A DNA stretch of 64,000 bases from Sphagnum magellanicum (Eukaryota > Streptophyta > Sphagnopsida > Sphagnales > Sphagnaceae), in NCBI GenBank assembly GCA_021904315.1, contig CM038908.1, positions 25,998,501 to 26,062,500 of the forward strand. Reading direction: 5' to 3'. This document shows positions 12,201 to 25,890 of the stretch, in pieces (within the stretch, counting starts at the first letter, position 1; each line of letters opens with the position of its first letter). Below the pieces are notes generated by a model, which did not search any database, was not told the origin of the DNA, and saw only the letters and a list, made by a program, of their open reading frames with translations. The translations under genes were made by a program, and so were the position numbers.

Positions 12201-13682
12201 TATGTGAGTGGGATTTTTCATGTACTTAGGTAGGTTTTTTTCCTACTTGGGAAAGTGGTCCTCTATTGCTCCAACTTTTGGTTTGCTTATTCCACTTGCA
12301 TAAGCTCATCATCTAAAGCTCAAATTAAACACTAGTGTGCAACAATTGGCCCACAACCCAAAACAGAGCATTATTATTCGCCAAATGCAAAAAATTTGGG
12401 TCAATTGGTTTCACACTAGGGCCCAAGTCCAATAACACAAAGAATGATGCGGTCACCTACATACATTATTTTGGCGTCAAATTCTTCATGGCGTCAAGCC
12501 CATGAAAACATATTGTGTCCAACCTCTTGGGCTCGGCCCAAGAGTTGTGTCATTAATTTTGCTTTTTCCCGGATTAATCTTTGCCGTTGGATGCATACCA
12601 TCTTTTCAAATGTGAAAACAACGAGGGGTAGGAGAAGGATGCACAATGAAGGTGTCCCTTCTTGGGCTCAAGACTTTGGTGCATTTGCCTTTACACTCCC
12701 TTCCCTTGTGGCCCAACAAAAATACATTTCAATTGTGTGCTAAAGTTGGCCCCAAAAATCAACATGAATGGGTTTAAGTTGATCATTTTTAGTGTAAGAA
12801 CTAATTAAAACAACTCAAAATGAGATTGTTAAAAAAAATTAAGAGAATAAAAATTTTATGTAAACACTAAAGTTTCAACACTTGTTACTTTCACTTATTT
12901 ATTATTTATTATTATATCTATCTCACATTCTTACTATGTACATTGTTTGCTTTATCTTCTATTGATGAGGACCCCCCAAGTACTAGCCAACATTTTTTTG
13001 GGGGCAAAAACACCACCTATTGGCCAATCAATGATCCCATTTCAATGTTGGGCATTCCAAAGCCATCGTCAGCAACAACCGAATAAATAAAAAATAAATT
13101 GAAAAAGGCCTAGCATCCCGAGATCCAAGTCCTAGAACATTGGAAAAAGCCGAACATAAAGCCAAAACATACGTACATCATCCGACAATTATGACAAAGA
13201 GAACAATAGAGGGACAACTATGACAAAGAGAACAATAGAGGTTACGTAACAAGAGTATAATCGGGAATGTTGGATTGCCCAAAAACTTGCATTTCCTATT
13301 TCATATCTTTCCAAGAGCTATGGGACAAGACCAATCTTACATCCTTTGTGAGAATATGAGGATTGAGGAAAGGTCGAGAAAATGTGTTGTCATCATCCCC
13401 TCCAGGACTTACTAAAAGTGCTTCAAGATATTTATTTATTCGTATAGCCAACAAAGTTGTCCTTGAAGTTCGTCCCCTGTTTGGACCTCTATTTGAGGCT
13501 ATCTGCAAAGTGAGCTAAACTTGGGGACCAAAACACAAGCCCAAGTATCCCAACATCAAATTTAGGCGAACTAGTAATGTATCAACTTCTCGGTTTAGGT
13601 TTTTCTAGGTTTTAGGGTTTATTGTGGTAGGATTAAAGGGTCATGGGATTGTTATTCCCAGGACCCATTTTTATGTGCAGTG
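9207..13682. other. Intergenic, no gene supported
   Basis: AT-rich sequence with only short frames. A diverged direct repeat built on GTTGCTG-(A/T)TCACAAGC occurs near 11498 and 11722. The 70-99 codon frames at 12444-12743 (+) and 13296-13508 (-) have no recognisable motif or splice context. Confidence 0.55.
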
Positions 13683-13993
13683 GTTAAGACCAGTGTTGGG
13701 CGGTTCTCAAATTGTCACTTGGTTTTCATCCCGGTTCTCAGCCCGGTTCTCACAGTGAGAATCAGTTGACATAGCTACATGTGAGAACCGGTTTGAGAAC
13801 CAACCTCCAGTTCATGAGAACCAGTAATGAGAACTAGTTCTTGGGTTTTTCTTTTTTTTTTTTAAAGAATCAAACAGGTTTTCTCAAAGAACCTCCATCC
13901 AGTTTTGAATCTGTCAATAACTTAGGGCTTAAGGTTCCTAAACAATAGTGCCGCCTAGGGAGGCGGAGGCACTATTTAGAGTTAGGGATATTG

Positions 13994-14000
13994 TATAAAA
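13994..14000 (+). promoter_or_regulatory. TATA box of the hAT element
   Basis: TATAAAA about 300 bp inside the left TIR, in the same direction as the transposase relic. It fits an element promoter, now separated from its ORF by the nested insertion. Confidence 0.5.
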
Positions 14001-15699
14001 ACAAAGCTCAAACTTCGTTTTACTTCACACCCATGTTTTTTTCAGTCTTGTAATGTTCTTCTCTTGTTGGTTGTGTTGTTTTCTTGTCATCTTCGCATTG
14101 TGATTTTGCTCTCTTATTCGCACATTGTTCTTCTAGTAGGCGTACATTCTATCCTAACTCTTTGCCTACTTGAAGCAATTCAAATTCCACTTCAATTATC
14201 CACTTCAATTAAGCCAAACACAACAAGTACAAAACAAAATCCATGTTTTTTCATCAAATCCACACTTCCATCTTTATTTAGAACTATCATATAAAAAATA
14301 TGTAATTTTAAAATAGAACAAAACTTAAAACACGAAAAATTTGTGGTTTCAAATACCAACAAAATTTTGAATCATATTATCTTTCTATGTCTAATTCTAG
14401 CAACTTTCTAAGTTTTCCATGTGTAAAAAAAACAATCTCCGAACTTCCATAATTTTTAGAACTATGTCCTAAAATCACCAAACTTAAATTGTTTTTTTAT
14501 ATTCTTCTATTGATTCCACAATGCCCTATTCCATTACTGAATTCCTAACTTAACCTTAGATTGCAGTCTATCCTCCTATAACTTTTTTAACTTTGACACT
14601 CGATTTGTTAAAACCCTCACTAAATTTCCTTCTCTATGGTTACTACCAATGATTAGCAAAATGTATTTTGTAGGCATTAAAAAATTTAACCCATAAACCA
14701 ATTGATATGACATGTACCCTGTGGATGGTACTATAGATGGTACTCTTTTTTTTGGTATTACTTTAGTTACAATCTATGGTTTATTTGGTTTCATTTTCTA
14801 CCAAAGACATCTTTTCAACTTAGGAGCTATTTTTAATAATTGTCCCAAGTTCAAAATATAAATGGTTTCCAACATTTGTCTACTAATATCTTGAAATATC
14901 TCTTTTACCGATATTAATTTACTTTGTGAAACTATAGATTCCTAAGGTTTTAAAAGTTCAATAGAAGGTGTACTATCGAGCATACATGGCCACACTATGT
15001 TCCATCCTTCTACTAATGTAGAAGATCCTTCACAAGTAGCTTATGCTTTCTGGAATTATTGAATTCTCTTTGCCATTGTCTTCTTCAATTTCTCCTCCTT
15101 CTCCCAATTTGTAGTACTTTTATTCTTCCTTGGTTCTTTCTCCTAAAACATTTGGTCTTCAGTGATTCTCCTTCTTGTAACAACATTGATGTTGATTACA
15201 TTCACATATGCAATGACTATCTTGACCTCAACTACCATTTTCCTTTCTAAGTTTGATGCATTTATAAATGAAGATGGCTCGTACATGAGCGTAAAGCCTA
15301 AGCTTGGCACTTTGAGCTTGAAACTTAAAATATAATGTGATTTTAATCCACCTACATGGATGAATATGTCCATAGATGAATGATTTCATATGGATGAATG
15401 TCATTTTTGCATGGATGAACTTCATTTATGATTTGGAATGAATAAATAAATCATTGGATGAAATTCATCCATGATTGGAAAATAAATGAATTCAAAATTA
15501 TCTATATCCATCCTCAGTTTTTGTCTAAGTATTAATATTTCAAACTTTAATGTCATTTAATAATGATGGACAATGAAATTGTGATAGTAGGGGAAAATAA
15601 TATGATGGGACCAAAATAATTTTGAAACTTTGTTTAAGAAATAATTTCCATAAACAATGTTAAGCAATTCAAGAAATATTGTCATGGAATGAGTGTCAA

Positions 15700-15719
15700 C
15701 CCCCCCCCCCCCCCCCCCC
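15700..15719. repeat. C20 homopolymer
   Basis: Twenty C in a row within the nested element. The length may be unreliable in the assembly. Confidence 0.9.
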
Positions 15720-16628
15720 ATCCAATTATTGTCAACAACATTATATAAATTTACTTCGTGGAAAACAAAGGTGCCTTGAAAGTAAATAATTATTTAAAAA
15801 ACCCCATTATCATTTATGATAGTAAGTTGTTTGAAAAAAGCTAACTAAGGTGCTTAAAATTGTATTTTAATTTATTTTTAAAACCCATTATCACAAATGA
15901 CATTATGTAGTTCTAAAACATCTAAAACATCCAAACCCCATTATTGTCAACAACATTGGTTAAATTTGAAGAAAGCCATGGCACCCTTGAAAAATAATGA
16001 AAAAGAAAACTTCATTGTTGCCAATGACCCTTATAAATAGGTTTGAAAGAATTTGTGGCACATTTAGAAGAGGGGGAGGGAAAAACCCATTGTCATCAAT
16101 GACATTGGATCATATTGGCCCCCCCCCCCAAAAAAACTCCCCACTTTATTTAAATTTTTAAATAAAAAACAACAATGACCATGGGGTGGATGTTAGCATA
16201 ATAATAGTAATATAGTTAAAATATTTTGAAAATAATGGCATTCTAAACCACATCTATATTGAAATTTACATTATATTATTCAACAAATTTATAGCATATA
16301 AAATTAGATTGTGTTTCATGAATTTCTAATCAATTAAAATTATGGGAAAAAAAATTATCCATAAAAATTTAATGATAAAATAAAACATTCATCCATAATT
16401 TTGATGGAAGTTATATTTATTAAAAACATATAAATGCAATTAATTTGTTTCATCTATACATTGGATGAATGAAAAAAATCATTCATCCATAATGAAGATG
16501 AATGCTTACATTCATTTCCATGTTTGTCTCTATGTTTATTGGTACAACATTCATTTTGTGGTTAATATTTTGGGTTTTACTTGCATGTGTATAGGGGAAA
16601 AAACATTTTACCATCCCAAGTTCCAACT

Positions 16629-17435
16629 TTAGGCTCTAGGCTCAAGCTCTAAGTTCATACGATAGCTTGCCTCCTCTACAAACTTAGGACAATATGTCAT
16701 TTTATGCCCATTTAAACCACAAATGTGGCAAGTGTATGAGTTATTCTTCTGACACTTTTGAAGTTGATTGGTAGCCTTTGTTGCTACTATAGTAATGGGC
16801 TCCTTTTTCTTCTTGACTCTACATGTTTCCACATTGTGGTTGTTTCGTTCACAATTTGTGCAATGTTTACCAAGTTTTCCTAATTCCATCTATGATTTCG
16901 TCGTTATTGCAAATTTTTAAATATGTGGTATAGACAATGCACTTTGAGCTTCTGCTGGTGTCAACCCTTCTTCACATAACAACCACCTCCTTAAGCAACT
17001 GTAACGTGGTACATTTCATTCCTACTGTTGTAATCCTTAAATAGGACTATAATCCTACCAAAAACACAATAGCCAAAAAATTGTATGGTTAGTGTTTGTA
17101 ATCCATGAACCGATTGACTTTTATATGTGTTCATAGTACACCTTAACTTGTTCAGCCTCTCCCAACTTGATATTTTTGAATTCCATGTAAATTTGTTTGT
17201 CATTCTATGTCTTTTGATGACCTTTACATAATGTTTAAGTTAACTTTTTAAAAATGCACTCCAAAAATTCTAACATGTAATTATGACACAAATCTAATGT
17301 CATTTCTCTTAATGTATAGTTGAATACATTAATAATGTACTCCTCCAAGGTTTTTCCATTCGCTTTAACAATTGTTTGAAACACTCTTACTTGAGCATCT
17401 AGACCTGCATTCTTCTTGTAATATGGATATTTCAA
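16629..17435 (-). pseudogene. LTR-retrotransposon gag relic with two CCHC zinc knuckles
   Basis: This would be the capsid/nucleocapsid precursor of the nested retroelement. At 17235-17435 an open piece starts MKYPYYKKNAGLDAQVRVF and includes GKTLEEYIINVFNYTLRE, a plant gag-type sequence. At 16629-16889 a second piece carries two zinc-knuckle-like segments: Cys-Thr-Asn-Cys-x5-Asn-x4-Cys (the His position shifted or lost) and a clean Cys-His-Ile-Cys-x4-His-x4-Cys. Stops interrupt 16890-17234. Further gag-like reading continues to about 17880 on the same strand. It is broken and not expressible as one protein. Confidence 0.7.
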
Positions 17436-19799
17436 AGTTGATCAATATGGTTTGGCCATTGAACCCCCTACTATAGTGTTCACCACCGATCCAGTTCTAT
17501 GTTGTTCACATTTTAATGGAATCGACAGTGGCCATCCCACAAATCTATTTGCTTGAGTTGTTATGATCAATGTTGTGTAAAACATCTAGGGCATTGAAAT
17601 GGCTACCATTACCTAGCTTGGATCTTCATTGATTTGGTTTGCTCATCTTCCAACTCAAATACTCACTAGTACCTTATATGTGGTTTAACCATTCTCTGAT
17701 TGACTCCTTATTAAAGGCTCAAACTCTTGTCCAAGCTTATAGGCTACAATAGCTATTTCTAGCATCATAGATCTAATTAGTTATTCTTGTGAAATAATAA
17801 TGGGTATTTGAAATATCCCATTTATTAGGCTAAGCTTGCTTAATGATGGTGTAAACTCTTTGGACATCCTAACCTCCAACTATACAACATTCATCTATAC
17901 TTTCTATTATATAAAATTTGGACTTACAAAAAATGGTTTTGTCCTACTCACACTAGGAGAGTTATGCATTTTCAATCTATTCTATATAAATTGTGCTTCA
18001 CTCAAACCGGTTTTTTGCAGCTTGTTTTCTACACTGTTATGGACCTATTTTCTCATTTGTGGTTGTTCTACAAAATCTCTATTTAACATCTATTGTCCCA
18101 CATGTTTAACAAATCCACCCTTTACTTCAATATCAATCTATGGACATTTTATGACATCATGTCCTTTAATTCTACAAAAAACATAGATTTTAATGGAACT
18201 TTCAACCAATATGGATGAATATTCAAAATCATAACTTCTGCATTTTGGATTTATTTTATCTCTTTTAATTCGTTTGCTTTTGTTGTTCATCTTAAGTGGC
18301 AATGCCTCCTCTAGAATATTGACCTATGCATCATCATACACAGAGGTTCTTGGGTAATTCATATCTACCCACTTTAGAATATTGGGGTCATAGTTATCAT
18401 CCACATCCAAGTCTTCTAATGGTTCATGATACTTTGGCAATGTTGATTAGTACACAAATGGTACATTTGTGGATCTATTGTAATCATTTTGCCGACTATT
18501 CACAAATTCTGGATGTGAAGAATTTCTAGGGTTTACCAATAGCAATTCATCCCTTGGATTTTTCTTGTCCCCATTTTCTTAAACAGTAGATGGTGCTTGA
18601 AAAACATGGATTCCCCTTTCTCTTGGGTATACTTTAAACTTGTTCCCCTTCACTGGAAATCACCTTTTGTACTTAAAATATCTTTGTGGACCCCCTATCC
18701 CTCTTCGCACTCCCATTCCCACCGAAGACATTCAATGTTTTATAGGTTGTTCTTCTATTCTCAAACTTCTGGGTTCCAAATCTATACCCATGTTTGGCAT
18801 TTCAGACACCTCCTGATCTACACCCCATATTTTCTTCCATATCAAAATGCATGTTTTACCACTTGGTTTTTTTTATCCATTTGCCTTTACAAATTTTGAA
18901 TCACTATCCAATTCATATCATTGTGTAAATCTTGAATTCCCTTGGTTTCTTGATATATTTTCTTACGTGAATCCTTACAACTTTCGTTGCTTGGACCTTC
19001 ATTTTTTGTTTGCCAAAAAAATTAGAAATCTAAATCTACCATAAAACAATATTTCCTCTTCCAATTTTTTGAAATTTACAAGAAACAACATTTTTTTTAA
19101 AAAACTACTAAGAAAATGTTTTTTTGCTTTTAACTTTTGGGGAAAAAAATTGTCTTCAAAATGATCGCCAAATGATAAGCACAAATTCTATCCTATAATT
19201 ATTTTCTTCCTACTTAAAGCAATTCAAATTCCACTTCATTTCAGCACTTCAAATATGTAGTTAAGCTATTCAAAACAAGTTTAGTAGATTATTTCACACA
19301 ATTTCCTCCATACAAGTACTATTCATTCTATTCAAATTCTATTTCACCTTGTAAAAATAGAATTTGTGGTTAGAATACAGTTAGATTATCAAAAAGCTAA
19401 ACACAACAAATATAGAATAAAATCCATGTTTCTTCATCAAATCCACATTTCTCTTTTTACTCAAAATTAAATCATACTAAAATCTATAGATTTAAAAGCA
19501 AAATCAAAACTTAAAACATGAAAAAATTGTGGTTTCAAATACCAACAAAAATCTTAATCATACTATCTTTCTTTATCTAACTCTAGTAGTTCTCTAAGTT
19601 TTCCATGTGTAAAAAAAAACAATCTCCCAACTCTAACAATTTTTAAAACTACATCCTAAGTCACTCCCTTCCAAAAGTAATTCAAAATCAAAATGTCCAA
19701 CATTTTTAATCTTATCCAATTCCTTCACTGCCTTGTTTAATCCCTACCATTTTCTTGATCTATTTCACCTTGGTTGATTATTGCCATACATCGGGTAAC

Positions 19800-20090
19800 A
19801 TCTTCTCACATTGTTGTAATTCTCTTTTTATGTTGTTACATTGTTTTTCTGGTGTTGTTGCGGTGCTCCTCTCACATTGTTCTTGTTCTTCTCATTCTTC
19901 TCGTGTTGTTGCCTCTGCTTTTCTCACATTGTTGCCTTTGTTTTTTTTTGCACAATTGCCTCTACTCTTTTCACATTGCTATATCATTCTTCTTGTGTTG
20001 TTGCCTCACTCTTTTCACATTGTCGCTCCTCGCTTTGTCATCGATCTTCAAGTGCCTACTAACCCAGCTCTTGACATTGTTTTTCTTTGC
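19800..20090. repeat. CTCACATTGTT-rich low-complexity tract
   Basis: The words CTCACATTGTTG, TTCACATTG and TGTTGTTGCC recur irregularly. They produce long Leu/Phe-rich frames in two registers (up to 162 codons) that are compositional, not genes. It lies between the right LTR-like repeat and the transposase relic. Confidence 0.6.
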
Positions 20091-20674
20091 GTTGTTGTTG
20101 CTCTTGTTCCTTGGTTGGTATGGTACTTCCCTTCCCCTCCTTGCCATGTGCAGGTCGAAGTTCGAACACCAAACTTTCAATCACCAAAGGTGAGGGTTTT
20201 TGTTTTAGAGTTTTTTTCACCCATTTTGTGTTGTTTCTTTTGATAATGTGTTAATCATTTAATTCATTTGCTTTGTTTATTTTGGCAAGATTTTTTGAAC
20301 TTCATAATAAACCTCATAACTTTTTCTTGCCTATAAACCCTATATTTTTTTCACCTTATGAACTCCATAACTCTTTTTGAAAATTTAAAATATATATCTT
20401 TATTTTTTTTTGTAAATGCTTAAAAGGTAGATTGCATTTTGTAATTTTTTGTAAATGTCAGTTTGTGGTTTTTAATTGTAAATGTTAGTTTCTGGTTCTT
20501 GATACATCATAGAATTATTTAATTTTTGTTTTTGATAAGTCATAGATTTTTTTTGTTTATTTTGCTACTCATTAAAGCAATAATCTTTTGTTTCAAATTA
20601 AACATGGAACAATTTTCTGAAAAAAAAAAATTAAAAATGCAAGTCTTCAAATATAAATAAATAAAATTGCAAGA

Positions 20675-22960
20675 ATGATTGAAGAAAAAATGAAAAATAA
20701 TTTAAACAAGTTGCATGCTCAAAGATCATTTTGGAAAGCAAATAACATAAATGCATTATGTTGGGCATTTTATTGTGTTAATGATAGCAAAGAAGTTAAC
20801 GTAATAGCTCCTCAAACTATGCATGGTATTATTTGTCACAATAATCCAATATTGAATTTAAATCAAAAACTCAAGCTAAGAAAGGATTAATCATATATAA
20901 CACAATTAATGGTATAATTGCATTGAGGAAACATGTCAATTCATATCATTTTAATGTCTTTTAAAATTTTGAAAAAGTGAATTGTGCTTTAATGGAAGAA
21001 GAAAGACAACCTTCCAAAAATAGACGAAATAATTTTTCTAATTCCATATTGAGGTTTTTGTTTTTGCAAAAGAACCTTTCAAGAAAGAAGATGTGTAGCA
21101 AAAACAATTTTTGGAAGACTTGGGTTTTTTAATTGTCAAAAACCATTTTCCTTCATAATTTATGAAGAGTAATTGGTTGAAAAGGTTCAATATGCAATTG
21201 TCTCCAAATTTGTTTTTTCCTTCTATAAAACAATTTTCTCATGAATTATTGCCCAAATTAGTGGAAAAAACTAAACAATTATATGTTTTACCAACTTTAA
21301 CAAAATTGTGATTTTGCAACAAGCTTTGATTTGTGGATGTCAAAAGCTATACATGATGTTTTTGCACTGGTGATCAATATTTTTCTAAGTGTTGATTAGC
21401 CACCAAAACATATTTCCCTTAGCCTTATTGAGCCAACAAATATTAATGGATAGACCTTGGCCAAAAATTTGACAAAACTATTTGACAATTATTCATTGAG
21501 GAGAAAAATTATTGCTTATGTCAAGGATGAGGGATCTAATTTGAACACTATGACTACATCCTTTAAATCAATTGTAAGTTATGATATGTTGGGTTTGGAG
21601 GAAAGTTTTCAAGGCATTTGTTTTGGTCATGCATTTTCTAAAGCTTGCTAGTATGCTACAATAGAAGAGAAAGTTTGTAAAGATTTACAATATGTGTCAA
21701 TCAAAGCTACCAAAGAGATTTGCCAAAATGCATAACTTGGCCAAAAAAATCTAGAAAGGGTAAGCAAAAATGGGGAAAAGTGTGTGAATTTGAGTCAAAT
21801 CCCCCAAGGAAATTGAACACTCCAATGAAAACAAGGTATTCTATTTATTTTTTACATTTTTTTGTGTTCACAAACATTTCCATTCTTGCTTTGCACAGTC
21901 TAACATTTTAGTTTTTAATTTTTTCAATTCTTATTGTGCATATTCTAACAATTTATTTTACTTTTGCAAATTTGCTAACAAAGTTATCATTTTCTAGGAA
22001 GCTTTGTAGTTAAAAAAACAATTATATTATGTCACAACAAACAAATTCTGTGAAAATGAATGCAAGAATACTAGCTCTTTTGACATGGCGCATTTATTAC
22101 ATTATTGTCAATTTTCTTAGCCTTGTTGTGTCTGCTTGTATTTTGAATTAGTCTAGGGGTCATTGGTTATTAATTGATGCATTGAATTCTACCATATTCA
22201 TGAGTCCAAAATTCAAGGATGAAATCGATTTTATAACCTTTGACAACTTAATGGAAGAAGAGGAAAATATTGTTTATGAATTAGCATGTTTGGCCTCCAA
22301 CACCAAAAAAAAAAAAGTTGTTTAAGTTTTGGATTCTTTTCTTTCCTTCTTAAAAAAATATGAAAAAAGAAAAGCCCATAATATGTTTTCTTTAATGTCA
22401 AACCTTAGGTTTAAAACTCTTCATATTGTGTCCTCACTTATTGGTCATGAACAAGATAAGGCAATTGTTGAAGAATATGACACAGGGGTGTTGTTGATCA
22501 AAGGGTTGAAAAGGATAAAAGTTTGGATATCTTTGAAATGACAATTAGCACAATGAACTGGCAATGAAATTGGTCAACAAAGAGCTTCTGATTTTCAAGC
22601 GTTATCAAATGAATATTAAAGACATCAAATGCCCACTGCAATGGTGGAAAAATCATGAAAACATGTTTCCTACAATTGGTTTTTGTGTTAGAGACAAATC
22701 TTAGGAATAGTTGGATCTCAAATTGAAACAAAAAGAATATTTTCATTAGCTAGAATCCTTACTAGTTTTAAAAGATGCCATTTACAATTAGAAAATTTGG
22801 AAATTTTGATCTTTTGTGAACAAAATTTGGCCCAAGGATCTTAGAACAAGTTGTAAATCCTCTTCTAATTTGGTAGATTTAATTGAGACTAATCTTAATT
22901 TAGAAAAAGAGTTTGAAAAGTTTGAAAGAGTTTTTGAAAGGGACGAAATTGTGGAGTTGT
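20675..22960 (+). pseudogene. Broken hAT transposase (BED zinc finger to hATC dimerisation domain)
   Basis: The transposase of the surrounding hAT element. A BED-like N-terminus lies at 20675-20890, with Cys-His residues before a Lys-rich stretch. A central RNase H-like region is at about 21310-21650, with DLWMSKAIHDVFALV and then KIIAYVKDEGSNLNTMTTSF. The C-terminal hATC region is at about 22590-22830 (QWWKNHENMFPTIGF, a serine-leucine-alanine motif, then FVNKIWPKD). More than ten stops and frameshifts break it. The domain order and strand agree with the TIR-defined element. A related relic lies on the minus strand at 34570-36724. Confidence 0.8.
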
Positions 22961-24670
22961 AAATTTTGAATAAATTTATTTTACAAGTTTCCATATATTT
23001 TCAGTAATTTTTAAGTTTAAAATTTATTTCAATTATAGAAATAAATTAATAATGATTAAAATTAAATTTTAATTTCTGGGAAATGTGAGAACTAGATTTG
23101 AAAACCTATTGTTATTATATATGCAAGAACCACCTTATTTGAAAACCGGATGAATTTGAAAGAATTAAAAATATTGATAACCTGGTTGGTTCCCACCAGC
23201 CCCCCCAAAAAAAAAGTATATTAGAGAAGTGATCAGGTTCTCATAAAATGATGTAAGAACCGGAACCGGCCGGTTCTCACCCAAAAAGTGAGAACCGCCC
23301 AACACTAGTTAAGAGTCAATCTTTTGAGTCCAAGAATTTGGGTTCAAAATTTTTTTTGCCCGGATGAGAGATTGCCCGGGCAGGGTGAAGATGGTAGTTG
23401 GGATACTTTCTTGTGCAACTTGCCCCCGCTTTCCTAGCCAAGTTGCTTCGGGCAAAAAATAAATAAATAAATAAATAAATAAAAGTCAAGCCAGGTTCCC
23501 AAAGGAGAAGGGGAATTTGGGTCAAGCTTTCCCCCGGAAACTTGGCTACACTTCCACCAACATGACTTTCAAAGAAGTTGCAAAGCCTCTGAAATTTTGA
23601 AAGGTTTCACAATGGATGAATGTGCCGCCACCTCATATCAAATTTTCATCTTTAGTCCCTAATCTTTTATTCATTGTACAACCAATTGTTCAACTTTTCA
23701 ATCATTGTGTAATTTTTCATCCATTTGGCAACCTTTCTCCTCAATTTTTCATCCCTATTTTTCCCCCTAATTTTCATTCATCGTGTAACCTTTTTAACTT
23801 TTTCCCCTAATTTTTCATTCATTGTGTAACCTTTGAAAACAAGTTTCTCAAGTTTTCATTCATTGTGCAACCTTCCAAAAATTCCGAAACATTTCACATG
23901 AATTATTGCTATGAAGATTGTTTTTTTTAATTTTCAAATCAAATCAAATCAAATCAAATCAAATTTTCACAAGGAAAAAATCAAACCTCAACATTAGTAA
24001 CACAATTTACTCCCCGAATGGAGCAACAAAGCAAGGAGCAACGCCAAGAGCTTCGGAGCACTTTGTTGTGCTGCTTGGGGGAAAGACAATTAAAATTACA
24101 TCCAATTTTTCTAGGCAAACAATCATATGAACCTAAGCATATTAAGATCATTTAGGTGAAGGAGGGGAAGGGCTTCTTAAACCCTAAACCCTACTCTTCT
24201 TTTCTAGGAGGGATATTCACAAACATAAGGTGCCATCCAAGTCCACTAGGAAGAAATTTCTTTAAGAAATTTACTAATGTGTGAAGGATTGGAGTCTTTC
24301 AGCTTATGATGTGTCTTCCATTTGGATTCCTTGGCTTTTTTGACTATGGTGTTCATGACTCTAGTAGCTTTTTGGCCACTTGGATTAGTTAGGCACCTCC
24401 TAGGCAGCCTGAAAGAGCAAAGCGCCTCCGGCTATATTTGGTATCAATAATCAAACCATGAAAAACACACTTGGATGGCCTCTTTTGCTGAATCAGCTAG
24501 CTCCCATTCAAGCATTCTTTTTATTGTAAAAGTTTTGCCAAAAAGAGAAATTCAAACTTCAAAATTCGGCAAATTGAAATGATTTTGGAGTCTTTTTTAA
24601 TTTCCAGAAATAATTGTGGTTTAGCCACACTGGCTTAGCAACCATCCACAGGAGAACCCACTCCAAAAAA

Positions 24671-24672
<2 letters not shown>

Positions 24673-24716
<44 letters not shown>
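24673..24716. repeat. T44 homopolymer
   Basis: Forty-four T in a row. It could be an A-tail of a minus-strand retroposed copy, but no clear body or flanking duplication was found. Confidence 0.9.
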
Positions 24717-24717
<1 letters not shown>

Positions 24718-25769
24718 GCAATTGTTTTTGAAAATTTCCAACTACCTTTGTAAGAATTGCAGCCCCAAAAAAATTTCCCATTTTAACAAAATCTCGTGCC
24801 CAAAAAAAAAAAAACACATTTGCTAGAACTGAGGGGGGAGAAAAAGAAAAAAAAATCAACAAATTTATATATTTGGTTTAAAGTTTGTAGCCAAAAATTC
24901 AGGTGGTCCTTTTTCACAAAGTGCCCGACATTGATTTTGACAAATGTTGGGAGAGTATCCAGTTTGCAATATTAAAATTGGAGGGTTCATAGTTGGGTTC
25001 TTTAAGTAGGCAAGTTGGATTTTTTCTTAAAACTTGAGAAGTAGACTGAAATTTTTTTTTTAAATTTTTATTTAATTATTAATTCCATACCTATACAATC
25101 CTTGGTTTTAATTTGTTGTAAAACTTTGTACATAAAGCATTTTCAAAAAAAAAAAAAAATCCCTTGTCATTTGGAGTTGGCTTAATCCTTTGAACATGCT
25201 TAGGCATGGGTTTGCAAAGTGGGTGAACATCTTTATATTTTCCAAAATGCTTTATGTAGGGTGAGAGACCCCTTTGGTGCTTCAATTGTTCTCATCCCTT
25301 TCACTCTCACAAGGGTTCAAACTTGTGAAGCCATTTGAGGTAGGAACTTTCCTTACACATACACACTCTATTGGAGACTTTGTAGTGTGTATATGGAACC
25401 AAACTTGATTTTCAATCTACCCCGGAGAATCTTAAATTTGAAAAAAAAGTGCCAAAATTGAAGCCAAAAGTATTTACAAATTGGAAAAACTAGACTCAAA
25501 CTAACATCTAAAGAACCCTTTTTTTAAATGTCAAAAACTGAGACTAGAGGTTATTTTCAAAAGGAAGAATTACACAACATTGATTTTGAACACATTAAAA
25601 AACATCATTTCTTTTACTAGCAAATTTTCTCCAAATTTGAACCTAAAAAATATGATTTGAACCTATACAAAAAAAAAAAAAAAAATCATGGAGAAAAATT
25701 GGCCCAAATTTGCCAGAATTCAAAGAAAGAACATTCCAAATCATCAATTTTTTACTATAAGCTCCAATA

Positions 25770-25890
25770 GATAGCCAAGAATATAGAAAGATTTTATTTT
25801 TTTTCCTATTTTCATATCTATTGCATAGCCAAATTTGGCTTAATCATTTTCTGGATGATCGCCACTTTGACTACTAGATCACAAAATCCT
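25770..25890 (+). repeat. Dispersed repeat, TAGCC/TTGGCTAAAT family, copy 2
   Basis: ATAGCCAAGAATATAGAAAG, a T-rich spacer, AATTTGGCTTAATCATT, then GGATGATCGCCACTT, in the same block order as at 5938. Confidence 0.7.

Larger units (their letters stand above)
14135..19770 (-). mobile_element. Probable LTR retroelement nested in the hAT element (boundaries approximate)
   Basis: Two diverged direct repeats, about 14135-14570 and 19190-19770, share long blocks such as AAAATCCATGTTT, CTTCATCAAATCCACA, GTGGTTTCAAATACCAACAA and GTTTTCCATGTGTAAAAAAA. The right copy has about 110 extra bp near 19260-19370. They look like old LTRs. Between them is a minus-strand gag relic with two zinc knuckles. Just inside the right copy, minus-strand CATTTGGCGATC resembles a primer-binding site, which also suggests minus orientation. 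No pol was recognised, and no target duplication could be fixed. Confidence 0.45.
13691..23307 (+). mobile_element. hAT-superfamily DNA transposon, 9.6 kb, with nested insertion
   Basis: The left end CAGTGTTGGGCGGTTCTCA and the right end (read inverted, TAGTGTTGGGCGGTTCTCA) differ only at the first base. The flanks GTTAAGAC (13683-13690) and GTTAAGAG (23308-23315) form an 8-bp target duplication with one mismatch, as expected for hAT. Subterminal GGTTCTCA/TGAGAACC words recur in the first ~150 bp and last ~230 bp, like transposase-binding repeats. Inside are a TATA box, a broken BED/hAT transposase on the plus strand, and an apparent LTR-element insertion of about 5.6 kb. Removing that leaves about 4 kb, a usual autonomous hAT size. 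The many stop codons indicate an inactive copy. Confidence 0.88.

Noticed and set aside
19755-20243. 162-codon Leu/Cys-rich frame
   Set aside because: Arises from CTCACATTGTT low-complexity repeats; overlapping open frames in the same tract.
24559-24862. Lys-rich or Phe-rich frames over the T44 run
   Set aside because: Homopolymer translation.
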